From contig NZ_QYUL01000002.1 of NCBI RefSeq assembly GCF_003590795.1, positions 248,001 to 312,000 on the forward strand: DNA of 64,000 nucleotides, read 5' to 3'. A model generated the notes under the pieces. It was not told where the DNA came from. It worked only from the letters and a program-made list of their open reading frames with translations, and did no database searches. Positions 47,364 to 54,099 of this stretch are shown piece by piece. The DNA comes from Azospirillum cavernae. GTDB lineage: Bacteria; Pseudomonadota; Alphaproteobacteria; Azospirillales; Azospirillaceae. The position numbers and the translations under genes were made by a program. Position 1 is the first letter of the stretch; each line of letters starts with the position of its first letter.

Positions 47364-47439
47364 GGGCCTGTAGTTCAGTGGTTAGAACGCGCCGCTCATA
47401 ACGGTGTTGTCGTCGGTTCAAATCCGGCCAGGCCTACCA
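47364..47439 (+). tRNA. tRNA with anticodon CAT (Ile2 or Met)
   Basis: A 76-nt cloverleaf with encoded CCA. Acceptor GGGCCTG pairs CAGGCCT (first pair G-U), D-arm GTTC/GAAC, anticodon arm CGCCG-CTCATAA-CGGTG, T-arm GTCGG-TTCAAAT-CCGGC. The anticodon is CAT. The GGGCC start and GGTTAGA D-loop resemble the lysidine-modified tRNA-Ile2 more than elongator Met, but I cannot settle it by eye. Its 3' half is the likely attachment site of the element that follows. Confidence 0.85.
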
Positions 47440-47470
47440 TCTTTTCAATGGGTTAGCTCTCTTCTGTTTT

Positions 47471-47505
47471 GGGAAAGCAGCCCATGGGAAAGCAATGGGA
47501 AAGCA
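47471..47505. repeat. Three short direct repeats between tRNA and integrase (candidate arm-type att sites)
   Basis: GGGAAAGCA occurs at 47471-47479, 47486-47494 and 47497-47505, the last two as ATGGGAAAGCA. They sit 32-66 bases beyond the tRNA 3' end and just before the integrase stop, where integrase arm-binding or excisionase sites are normally found. Confidence 0.5.
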
Positions 47506-47511
47506 GAGTGG

Positions 47512-48825
47512 CTATTTGGTCGCTCTCAGGGCCAGGGCTTCAGCCCGGAGGACCTTGCGGATTGAGCTGATCGTGCCGTCCGAAACGCCGGTCAGCTCCT
47601 TCACTTTGGCGTGTGGAACGCCTTCCAGGATTAAGCGGCGGACCTGCTGGCGCTTCTCGTCGCCGATGCCGTGGCGGATGGCTTTGCCCGTCGTCTCGGC
47701 ATCGGGGGCGGGCCTATGGCTGTTCCTGACCAGTGCGGCGAGTCGGTGCATCACGTTGTTGATGGCCGTTGCCGCATCGGCCAGATATTCAGGTTCGTAG
47801 GGCGCATAGACGGCTGTGGTGCTGGCGGCGCCCGACGGCAGGTGGCCAAGGAAGAGGCTGATCTGTTCGCCCGGCACGCGGGCTTTGCGCAGCTCCCGCG
47901 CCATGGTGTGGCGGATCGAATAGGGCGTCACGCGCGCGTCCAGCCCGGCGGCGGCTCGCGCGATTCGGAAAGCGGCGATGATCGACGTGATCGGCTTGCC
48001 GCGATAGGTCACATACCGGCCCGTCTTCGCGTCCGCCGCGTCGGGGGCAAGCCAAGGGACCAGAGCGGCGGCGACCGGAACCACAGGCCGCCATTTCTTG
48101 TTCTGGACGCGGCCCGGTGGGTTGAGCGTCAACACACCATTGTCGGCGTCATACTGCGTCACCGTCAGATCAAGGATAGCCGCCGGACGGGCGAGCGTGC
48201 CGATGGCCAGCCAGAGATAGGCCAGCGTGTGGCGGGACTGCGCGCCGTCGATCAGGCGGGCCAGCTCTTCCAGGGTCAGAGGACGGCCCTTCGGCTCCCG
48301 TGACCGCAGCTCTTCCGTTGGCCGAAAGCCCGCGATGAAGGGGATCGACTCGACCTCTTCGTTTTTTCGCGCGTGGTTCAGCGCCGCGCGGAAGGTGGAC
48401 AGGATGCGGTCGATTCCGCCGGGGCCGGTCCCCAACTCAGTCAAATGCTGGCGGAAGCGGCGTTGTGCGTCCGGCGTGATGTCGGCGACCGTCTTTCCGT
48501 CCCACCAAGCGTGAATCAACCGCAGCTCCCGCTTGATCGTTTTGGCCGATGGGCGGGATGCGGCGTGGTCGGTCCAATAACGCAGCGTGATGGCGTCGAT
48601 CAGGGCCTGAGACCGGGGGGCGTGGCGCGGTCGTTCGCTGTTCAGAACCCAGGCGATCAACGCCCGCTGGGCTATCGAAAAGTCTCGCTCGCCAGTCGAG
48701 ACGCGGCGGACCTGACGGCTGGGTTGATCGTACCATGCGCGATACCAGACCCCGGAATCGCGTCCGGGCTTCTGTTCGAGCCAATAGCCTTGGAAGTATC
48801 CAGGCTTGTCGCTGTGGTCTGGCAT
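47512..48825 (-). CDS. int: Tyrosine site-specific integrase
   Basis: 437 residues. SAM-like core-binding domain near residues 75-165; catalytic domain with Arg in LWLAIGTLARPAAIL (about R213), PYSIRHTMARELR (R305; the usual first His of HxxR is Tyr302), FLGHLP (H328) and the nucleophile in TTAVYAPYEPEY (about Y340). After the catalytic domain there is an extra 60-residue tail with a second HTH (RRLILEGVPHAKVKELTG, VSDGTISSIRKVL). It should integrate the element at the adjacent tRNA. Its start overlaps the HTH gene upstream. Confidence 0.93.
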   Translation of the reverse strand: MPDHSDKPGYFQGYWLEQKPGRDSGVWYRAWYDQPSRQVRRVSTGERDFSIAQRALIAWVLNSERPRHAPRSQALIDAITLRYWTDHAASRPSAKTIKRELRLIHAWWDGKTVADITPDAQRRFRQHLTELGTGPGGIDRILSTFRAALNHARKNEEVESIPFIAGFRPTEELRSREPKGRPLTLEELARLIDGAQSRHTLAYLWLAIGTLARPAAILDLTVTQYDADNGVLTLNPPGRVQNKKWRPVVPVAAALVPWLAPDAADAKTGRYVTYRGKPITSIIAAFRIARAAAGLDARVTPYSIRHTMARELRKARVPGEQISLFLGHLPSGAASTTAVYAPYEPEYLADAATAINNVMHRLAALVRNSHRPAPDAETTGKAIRHGIGDEKRQQVRRLILEGVPHAKVKELTGVSDGTISSIRKVLRAEALALRATK

Positions 48826-49028
48826 GGTTCAACGCGTTGGTTGTTGAAGTACGCTTTGAGTTGGTCGGGCAGGTAGTAGATTTTGTTGAGGATGCGGACA
48901 TGACCGATCTGGCCGGATTTGCGCAAACTCCGCAGCGATCCGCGTGAGATGCCGATTTCCTGCGCGGCCTCTTCTTCGGTCAGCCGCTTCGGCAGGACGT
49001 CGCCGCCATTTCTGTCGGTCACGATCAT
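48672..49028 (-). CDS. Excisionase-like helix-turn-helix protein
   Basis: 118 residues. The first 70 form a MerR/Xis-type winged helix: RLTEEEAAQEIGISRGSLRS, LRKSGQIGHVRILNKIYYLP, DQLKAYFNNQ. The remaining 50 residues have low complexity and lie over the integrase 5' end in another frame, so the functional part is the N-terminus. ATG 49028 overlaps the upstream stop (ATGA); GTG 49022 has better spacing to AGGAGG. Likely directs excision with the integrase. Confidence 0.75.
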   Translation of the reverse strand: MIVTDRNGGDVLPKRLTEEEAAQEIGISRGSLRSLRKSGQIGHVRILNKIYYLPDQLKAYFNNQRVEPCQTTATSLDTSKAIGSNRSPDAIPGSGIAHGTINPAVRSAASRLASETFR

Positions 49029-49945
49029 CCCTCCTGCGACGGGAAGAGGATGTCCGTCACCTCGTCCCAACGGTTTGACGCTTCTTCGAGCTGGTCGCGG
49101 TACTGCGATTCGCGCATCACCGCCTCGTCCCAAGCGGGGCGGTCGATCAGCTCGTTCAGTTGGTCGCGGATCAGGCCGTCAATCACCGTTGGATCGAGGG
49201 CGTCCAACTCCCAAGACTTCGACCCGTACTTCTTGACGTAGTCGGCGAAGCGGCTGTCGGCTTCCTTTGCCGGGTTGGGCGGCGGCTTGAATCTGCGGAT
49301 CTGATCCATGTTCAGGGCGAGCCGCCGGATTTCTACAGCCCCCGGCGCCGCCGCGAAGAGCGCCAACCGTTCGTCGTTGTCGCGGGTCATATCCAGACCG
49401 CTGGGGTCGTGGTCCCCCAAATGCAGGATCACCACCTGTTTGCCCCGGTTGTGGGCGCGGCGCAGCCGCTTCCCCGCGCGCCATTGTTCCGACTGGCTGC
49501 TGTAGCCCCGGCAGGCGAAGAACGGAACGTAGTGGTCGTTGCACACCCGCTCGATCACGCCGACCAGCGCCTCTTTCTCGATCCACACCTCGACGTGGGC
49601 GGGCTGGTCGGCCCAACGGTCCACGCGGAAGCTGCTGGCGGCTGCCGCGATGATGTCCTCCGGGTCGTTCCAGGTGCTGACCTGTTGCAGGTTGCGGGTG
49701 CGGTCCTCAATCGCTTCCCAATCGACCAGCCCGGCCATGCGGGCGTCGTTGACGATCTGGCCGAGACGCTTGTAGCTCTGCTGACTGTTCTCGATCAGGG
49801 CGCGGGCGACGAACTGGTAGTAGAGCTGGCGCAGCGTCAGCGTGAAGCCTTGTCGCTGATAGTCGGCGATGATGTCGTTCGCCTGTTCGATCACGACCGC
49901 GTTTCGACCGATGAAGCGCTTTTGCACGAAGCATTCACAGGGCAT
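49025..49945 (-). CDS. Spo11/TopoVI-A-like winged-helix plus Toprim protein
   Basis: 306 residues from ATG 49945 (AGGA eight bases upstream; ATGs at 49954 and 49984 are alternatives). Near residue 40, TLTLRQLYYQFVARALIEN matches the winged-helix segment that carries the catalytic Tyr of Topo VI-A/Spo11 (RxxYY). A Toprim domain follows: HVEVWIEKEALVGVI (Glu, about residue 123) and VVILHLGDHDPSGLDMTRD (DxD, about residues 178-180). The layout equals a minimal type IIB topoisomerase A subunit without a B subunit; such Mini-A proteins have been described in mobile elements. It could cut DNA for replication or recombination. Confidence 0.78.
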   Translation of the reverse strand: MPCECFVQKRFIGRNAVVIEQANDIIADYQRQGFTLTLRQLYYQFVARALIENSQQSYKRLGQIVNDARMAGLVDWEAIEDRTRNLQQVSTWNDPEDIIAAAASSFRVDRWADQPAHVEVWIEKEALVGVIERVCNDHYVPFFACRGYSSQSEQWRAGKRLRRAHNRGKQVVILHLGDHDPSGLDMTRDNDERLALFAAAPGAVEIRRLALNMDQIRRFKPPPNPAKEADSRFADYVKKYGSKSWELDALDPTVIDGLIRDQLNELIDRPAWDEAVMRESQYRDQLEEASNRWDEVTDILFPSQEG

Positions 49946-50120
49946 GGTCGGCATCCTGCTGAAAGCGGTTGAGCAACCCTTCAACCTGCTGCCGCAGATT
50001 CAGAACGGCGTTGCGCCCGTCCAACGGGCAGGGGCCAGCGGCTTTCAAACCGTCCAGAACGGTTTCGAGTTTCGTTACGGCGGCAAGACCCGCTTGATGA
50101 AGCTTCTGCTGTTTGGTCAT
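49935..50120 (-). CDS. Small phage protein, 61 aa
   Basis: Begins MTKQQKLHQAGLAAVTKLET and is largely alpha-helical, with NAVLNLRQQVEGLLNRFQQD suggesting a short coiled coil. Its ATG overlaps the previous stop (ATGA) and its end overlaps the Spo11-like gene start by eleven bases, so it is part of that operon. No family recognised. Confidence 0.65.
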   Translation of the reverse strand: MTKQQKLHQAGLAAVTKLETVLDGLKAAGPCPLDGRNAVLNLRQQVEGLLNRFQQDADHAL

Positions 50121-50437
50121 CGCCCAGCCTCCGCGTTCGCCGCGTCGTCGGCCAGCTTCAGGCACGCGCGGGGGAGGAAGCAGCCGCCAAGCTGGGCGTC
50201 CTCTGTGCTGATGTGGCGGTGGATGCCGGTGACGTCGTGCAGCAGATTGAAGTCGTCGGCGGCCAGCAGCTTTTCCAGGTCCAGCGGGCAGCCGTTGGCG
50301 TGGCAGGCGGTCAAACTCATGGCCACGTCGTGGCGGTCGAGCTTCGGCGCGCCTGCAAGCCGACAGGCGGCAGCCGCGCGGTTCACGATCTTGACGATGA
50401 GGCCCGCGTCACGGGCTGAGACGTCAAACGAAATCAT
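50117..50437 (-). CDS. Hypothetical phage protein, 106 aa
   Basis: MISFDVSARDAGLIVKIVNR, then RHDVAMSLTACHANGCPLDL and LLAADDFNLLHDVTGIHRHI. The FDVSxxDAxLIxKIxxRA opening is a pattern I associate with small phage proteins of unknown role. Four cysteines and several His residues are present without a clear zinc-finger spacing. Coupled by ATGA overlap to the 61-aa gene. Confidence 0.7.
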   Translation of the reverse strand: MISFDVSARDAGLIVKIVNRAAAACRLAGAPKLDRHDVAMSLTACHANGCPLDLEKLLAADDFNLLHDVTGIHRHISTEDAQLGGCFLPRACLKLADDAANAEAGR

Positions 50438-50456
50438 GGCGTGTCCTTTTGGTTGG

Positions 50457-50885
50457 TCACTGCACCCGCAGGCGCAGGTTCAGGAAATAGACGATGCTGG
50501 CCTTCTGACGGTTCAGGCCGTGGCGCGCGATCTGGAGCAGCAGGCCCTTGCGGGTGATCGGTTCCAGGCCGCGCGGTTGGCACCAGCCGAGATAGGCGCA
50601 CCACAGGGCTTCGGCCTTCAGGCGGGCGCCGGGGGCCGGTTCGGTGCAGTCGGCGAGGAAGGAGTCCACCCAATCGGGCGTGTCCTTTCCCCGGCGCGCC
50701 GCGTCCAGGGGCGGCAACGGCGATTGACGCCACAGCCGCCGGGCCGCGTCGCGACCGCCCAGCATGCGGGCTTCCCGGATCATGTCGATCCACAGGCGAT
50801 AGACCGCTTCAAGATCGGGGTCGCTGGTCTGCGGCGCGGCGGGCAAAGCTCCGCCGTTCGCCGCCGGATGGGGCGTTTCGGTCAT
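50457..50885 (-). CDS. Free-standing D5-type winged-helix protein
   Basis: 142 residues. The C-terminal 65, from SFLADCTEPAPGARLKAEAL through WCAYLGWCQPRGLEPIT to GLLLQIARHGLNRQKASIVY, match the winged helix normally found at the C-terminus of D5/P4 primase-helicases (aYxxWCxxxGxxPl). Here it is a separate protein, with a proline-rich N-terminus. It starts the leftward operon; its upstream region is control module A. It may bind the element's origin or partner the D5 helicase at 62616. Confidence 0.6.
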   Translation of the reverse strand: MTETPHPAANGGALPAAPQTSDPDLEAVYRLWIDMIREARMLGGRDAARRLWRQSPLPPLDAARRGKDTPDWVDSFLADCTEPAPGARLKAEALWCAYLGWCQPRGLEPITRKGLLLQIARHGLNRQKASIVYFLNLRLRVQ

Positions 50886-50940
50886 GATCCTGTTCGTGTG
50901 GTGATGCGGGGCCGTTAGGCCGGGCGCTGTGTCGTTTGGG

Positions 50941-51009
50941 TTGAGACGGGTCTTTCGGCTCTACTCGTTCCCGCGTACCATCGGGGTTGCAACACAACCG
51001 ATGGAGCGT
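50941..51009. promoter_or_regulatory. Divergent control module A
   Basis: Contains TTGAGACGGGTCTTTCGGCT, a diverged form of the hairpin of modules B and C, then CGCGTACCATCGGGGTTGC and the AACACAACCGATGGAGCG end. CATCGG and CCGATG flank the palindrome GTTGCAAC. GGAG at the end is the ribosome site of the gene at 51014. It lies between that gene and the D5-winged-helix gene on the other strand. Confidence 0.65.
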
Positions 51010-51013
51010 GCGA

Positions 51014-51343
51014 ATGTCGTCAAAAGGCTTGAGTGTTGACGAGGTTGAGTTCCTTAAGGGGCGCATTGAGAAATACAGACTTCCGCCCCCTGATGCTCAC
51101 GACATAGAAAAAGCGCTTCACGTTTTAAGTTTATCTTCAGTGACTCTGGATAATGGCCTAATTGCTCGGCTCGTTGTGAACAAGGGCGGCCATTCAGAAA
51201 CGATTGATTTAGCTTTTGACCCCCTTGTTGTTCGCGAGATGATCGGAATTCTGAAGAATTCTGGATTGGAATTGGGTTGGTTGGACGCAAAGGGTGAGGT
51301 TCGCGTTGCCAAGCCCAAAAAGGTTGGACAACCGCGCTCTTAA
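51014..51343 (+). CDS. Small protein, paralogue of the 55314 gene
   Basis: 109 residues. From about residue 38, VLSLSSVTLDNGLIARLVVN, GGHSETIDLAFDPLVVREMI and NSGLELGWLDAKGEVRVAKP align over their length with the 105-aa product at 55314-55631 (SAAVDNGVAFSLVVR, WQAGWLDERGNITPA). Base composition is clearly lower in GC than its neighbours. Function unknown; both copies lie next to control elements. Expressed from module A. Confidence 0.7.
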   Translation: MSSKGLSVDEVEFLKGRIEKYRLPPPDAHDIEKALHVLSLSSVTLDNGLIARLVVNKGGHSETIDLAFDPLVVREMIGILKNSGLELGWLDAKGEVRVAKPKKVGQPRS

Positions 51344-51813
51344 CCTTTCCACTCTTCGACAGCTTGTAACGGCTCCACACGCCGCCAGATGCCAACGTCT
51401 TGTTCGGTAATGGCGGGCCGATGGTTGGTGACCGGCCCTTCGATAAAGTTGACCCGGACGCCGTGCAACTTCCGGGTCTCCATCGGTTCGCCGCCGGTCA
51501 CTTCCTTGACCAGACTTTCCGACAACCCATCGCCCTTTTCCGGTTCGTCCGTCAGAACGAGCCGCACGCCCGGCAGTTTGGCGATGGACGGCTTCCGATC
51601 AACGGGGGTGGGGTGTTTCATGCCCAACAGCGCGCGGGCGTGGGCGCGGGCGGCGGGGCCGTGTTTGGCGAGGGCGGTGGTGGTGAAGTCGGTCAACAGA
51701 TCGGCGTCGGTCACGACGCTGCCGTTGGCGGCCAGATCGGCGATGCGGCGGCCCATCTTGCGGGCGGTGGCGTGCAGACCATGGGCGCGCTGGGCGCGGC
51801 ACGTTTTCTTCAT
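51340..51813 (-). pseudogene. Chimeric ORF containing a truncated D5 helicase fragment
   Basis: 157 residues. Residues 1-22 (MKKTCRAQRAHGLHATARKM) equal the leader of the gene at 52081. Residues about 73-157 are a broken copy of the SF3/D5 helicase at 62616: KPSIAKLPGVRLVL, EPEKGDGLSESLVKEVTGGE, PMETRKL and TNHRPAITEQDVGIWRRV all recur there with few changes. Walker A and the upstream primase part are missing, and about ten residues before TNHRP are changed or lost. AGGAGA precedes the ATG, so it may still be translated. Its end overlaps the 51014 gene by four bases. Confidence 0.8.
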
Positions 51814-51834
51814 GGGTTCTCCTGTGCGGTTTGG

Positions 51835-51902
51835 TTGAGCCGGACCTTTCGGCCCGGCTCAACCGCGCGTACCATCGGGGTTGCAACACAACCGATGGAG
51901 CG
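51835..51902. promoter_or_regulatory. Divergent control module B
   Basis: Perfect 11-bp stem GGTTGAGCCGG (51833-51843) and CCGGCTCAACC (51854-51864) with loop ACCTTTCGGC, then CGCGTACCATCGGGGTTGC and ACACAACCGATGGAGCG. Identical to module A over the last 40 bases and to module C over the hairpin core. Drives 51908 (plus) and 51813 (minus). Confidence 0.7.
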
Positions 51903-51907
51903 TTCCT

Positions 51908-52150
51908 ATGACGGAAGACGAAATGCAGGAGGCGATTCACCGCCTCGAATGCCAAGTGGTCGCTCTTGCTGCGGTGTGCGGTCATCTGGCAAGGGGCTTG
52001 GTTTCAAAGGAGGTTCCTCAGGACGATGTGGAATCGCACCTGCGGGATGCCCAAGCCCACCTGCCGCATTCGGTGAAGACCTATGGTGAACCCATCGTGA
52101 AAATGATCGTCGCCACCCTCAAGCACGGCTCTGTTGAAGCCGAGGACTGA
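51908..52150 (+). CDS. Small acidic protein, 80 aa
   Basis: MTEDEMQEAIHRLECQVVAL, then HLARGLVSKEVPQDDVESHL and VKTYGEPIVKMIVATLKHG. Predicted all-helical and acidic. No family recognised. The ribosome site GGAG is part of control module B, and the last 70 bases overlap the convergent gene at 52081. Confidence 0.65.
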   Translation: MTEDEMQEAIHRLECQVVALAAVCGHLARGLVSKEVPQDDVESHLRDAQAHLPHSVKTYGEPIVKMIVATLKHGSVEAED

Positions 52151-52428
52151 CCGACCTGTTGGGTCGGGGGGAGCAGGCGCTTCAACAGAAACGCCCGTTC
52201 TTTTTCGGTCGGCCAATACTCAGGCTTACCCCAGGTCATGTTTCTCCAGATGACGAAATCCGTTTCATCTTCAGCCGTCCATTCTCCGGCGGCCTGTTTC
52301 CTCTCTCGATGCTCGCGAAAAAGGGAGCGCAACATCCCAACGGGGCACGGGAACGTCACGGTTGCGCCCATCTTGCAGGCGGTGGCGTGCAGACCATGGG
52401 CGCGCTGGGCGTGGGTTGGTTTCTTCAT
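52081..52428 (-). CDS. Small protein sharing the MKK leader, 115 aa
   Basis: Starts from ATG 52428 with AGGAAG five bases upstream. The first 21 residues (MKKPTHAQRAHGLHATACKM) match the leader of the 51340 ORF almost exactly, also at DNA level over about 65 bases. The body is different: VGMLRSLFREHRERKQAAGE, WTAEDETDFVIWRNMTWGKP and YWPTEKERAFLLKRLLPPTQ, a charged, tryptophan-rich helical segment. Function unknown. Confidence 0.65.
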   Translation of the reverse strand: MKKPTHAQRAHGLHATACKMGATVTFPCPVGMLRSLFREHRERKQAAGEWTAEDETDFVIWRNMTWGKPEYWPTEKERAFLLKRLLPPTQQVGQSSASTEPCLRVATIIFTMGSP

Positions 52429-52450
52429 CGTGCTTCCTGTGTCTTGAAGG

Positions 52451-52518
52451 TTGAGCCGGACCTTTCGGCCCGGCTCGCCCGCGCGTACCATCGGCGTTGC
52501 GACACAACCGATAGAGGC
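52451..52518. promoter_or_regulatory. Divergent control module C
   Basis: TTGAGCCGGACCTTTCGGCC identical to module B, followed by CGCGTACCATCGGCGTTGC and GACACAACCGATAGAGGCG. The stem GAGCCGG/CCGGCTC is kept; the outer four pairs of module B are lost. Drives the WYL-TerB gene (plus) and the 115-aa gene (minus). Confidence 0.7.
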
Positions 52519-52524
52519 GCGAAC

Positions 52525-53601
52525 ATGGGTCTGTGGGATCGATTGAGCGGGCTGTTCCGGCGTACCGAGAACCGTCCGCCCGCTATGCCGCCGGACTTCC
52601 ATCCGGTGGGACTGACCGCTGATGATGACGCCGACATGGTGGGCGTGGCCGTCACCATCACGGAAACCTATGTCGTGGTGGACAGGCCGGTGCATGACGC
52701 TTCCTCTGACCGGCTGAAAGCCGTTGAGGAGTTGGCCAGACAGGACGCCCTTGAAGCCATGGCCGGAGGCAGGGCGCAGGAAGCGGTGCGCCCGCGCCGA
52801 AAGCACTTCATGGTTGGCAACGCGGAGTTTGAACCGCTCGCCGAAGATGCGGCGGGCATGACCTTCGCCATCGACTATCGCGATTCGAAAGGGAACCAGA
52901 GCCGTCGCCGCATCACGATGCGGGATTTGTACAGCGATGGCGCGCGAACCTACATCCAGGCTTATTGTCACGAGCGCGGCGCGCCACGCGCTTTTCGGTT
53001 TGACCGCATCGTTGACGTGATCGACGTAGACGGTGAATGCCACAGCCCGCGATCCTTTTTTGTGGATCAACTGGGGCTGGAGATTCCCGACGATCCGGTT
53101 GAACCGACAGCGCCAACGCGCCGCGAGCGCGCCAAGCCCGCCCCGGCGGAAGATCGCGCGCCCGAATCCGTCCCGTCGGCGGCAGTTCCAAGGCTTGCCT
53201 CCGTGGTGGCGCCCATCGACATCAGGCCGACGGACAAACCGGGCATGGCCCAACGGCGCGCCGCCCGTGACGGCATTCGGATACTGACCGCCTTGGCGCG
53301 TTCCGATGGTGTGATGCAGGATGAAGAAATCAACGTGATCCTGTCCTACATCACCGTTCGGGCTGAAATGGCCGGGATCGCGACCGATCAAAAGGATCGA
53401 GAGGCGCTGACCCGTTACCTGAAGCGACAGTTCCCAAGCGCCGATGTGCTTTCGGAATGCTTGATGGCCCTGAACGCCGCGCCGATGGAAGAACAGCGCC
53501 TGTTGGTCAGCCATGCCATCCAGTTGATGGACGCGGACGGCGTGCAAGACCCGGCTGAGGTCGAGCTTGTCATGCGCATTCAACAAGAGCTTGGCGGCTA
53601 A
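52525..53601 (+). CDS. WYL-domain and TerB-like-domain protein
   Basis: 358 residues from ATG 52525. Residues about 105-180 look like a WYL ligand-sensing domain: FAIDYRDSKGNQSRRRITMR, TYIQAYCHERGAPRAFRFDR, IVDVIDVDGE. After a proline-rich linker, residues 240-358 form a helical TerB/DjlA-like domain: DGIRILTALARSDGVMQDEE, INVILSYITVRAEMAGI, HAIQLMDADGVQDPAEVELV. WYL domains often regulate bacterial defence genes and TerB is tied to membrane-linked stress proteins. No HTH is seen, so it is not an ordinary transcription factor. A hairpin terminator follows. Confidence 0.75.
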   Translation: MGLWDRLSGLFRRTENRPPAMPPDFHPVGLTADDDADMVGVAVTITETYVVVDRPVHDASSDRLKAVEELARQDALEAMAGGRAQEAVRPRRKHFMVGNAEFEPLAEDAAGMTFAIDYRDSKGNQSRRRITMRDLYSDGARTYIQAYCHERGAPRAFRFDRIVDVIDVDGECHSPRSFFVDQLGLEIPDDPVEPTAPTRRERAKPAPAEDRAPESVPSAAVPRLASVVAPIDIRPTDKPGMAQRRAARDGIRILTALARSDGVMQDEEINVILSYITVRAEMAGIATDQKDREALTRYLKRQFPSADVLSECLMALNAAPMEEQRLLVSHAIQLMDADGVQDPAEVELVMRIQQELGG

Positions 53602-53625
53602 AACCATTCGTTCGCCCTGGAAAAT

Positions 53626-53655
53626 CCCCTGGACGGAAGCAGGTCCGTCCAGGGG
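53626..53655 (+). terminator. Terminator-like hairpin after the WYL-TerB gene
   Basis: Perfect 12-bp stem CCCCTGGACGGA (53626-53637) and TCCGTCCAGGGG (53644-53655), loop AGCAGG, 25 bases after the stop. Only a weak T-run (GTTTAG) follows. Confidence 0.65.
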
Positions 53656-53703
53656 GAGTTTAGGGAGGCGCTTGCGCGGTATTCCTGCAAGCAGAAAAAC
53701 GTT

Positions 53704-53749
53704 ATGCGCATACGCATTCGATACGCAATAGAAAAATGCGCAAACGCAT
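53704..53749. promoter_or_regulatory. Repressor operators, left pair
   Basis: ATGCG-CATA-CGCAT (53704-53717) and ATGCG-CAAA-CGCAT (53736-53749), 18 bases apart edge to edge, followed by a T-run. Same consensus as the sites around the repressor gene at 54642-54724. The gene they control is not clear: the next confident gene on either strand is more than 500 bp away on the right, and the region 53656-54099 holds only these sites, the palindrome CTCCGCGCGGAG (53800-53811) and the hairpin at 53930. Confidence 0.75.
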
Positions 53750-53929
53750 AGTTTTTTAGGGCCGGTGATTTCCGGCTTGATGTGGCCTTAGACCATCCGC
53801 TCCGCGCGGAGAGTGGCTATATGTGAATGCTACAGTATGCAATTATTACAATTCTGAAGCAACAATAGACTACCATTGAATGCGCTGTGGCGATAACATG
53901 AGGTGATGCACAAGCCCAAAGTGCAGAAA

Positions 53930-53961
53930 AGCCTAGATGCGGTGGGGACCACATCTAGGCT
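53930..53961 (-). terminator. Strong hairpin, probable terminator of the repressor transcript
   Basis: AGCCTAGATG (53930-53939) and CATCTAGGCT (53952-53961) with an inner GGT/ACC pairing and GGGG loop. On the minus strand it is followed by TTTC directly after the final T of the stem, giving TTTT. It lies 328 bases beyond the repressor stop. A second small stem, CGAGG/CCTCG, is at 53966-53981. The structure could also belong to a small RNA. Confidence 0.55.
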
Positions 53962-54099
53962 CTTACGAGGCTCCCACCTCGCCGGGTATTGTCGCCGCGC
54001 TCATGCGCATGAGGCGTCAACTCACTGTCTGCGCCCGATCAGGCAAGGCAGAGATTCGCATGTGGTGGGAGAAATGGGAAGTTCTTGCGATATCGGGAT

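Noticed and set aside
47495..47800. 101-codon plus frame beginning within the GGGAAAGCA repeats
   Set aside because: Lies antisense to the integrase C-terminus; no ribosome site or motif.
50941..52518. Retron or reverse-transcriptase-type diversity element
   Set aside because: No reverse transcriptase gene is present, and the repeated parts are promoters and leaders rather than template/variable repeats.
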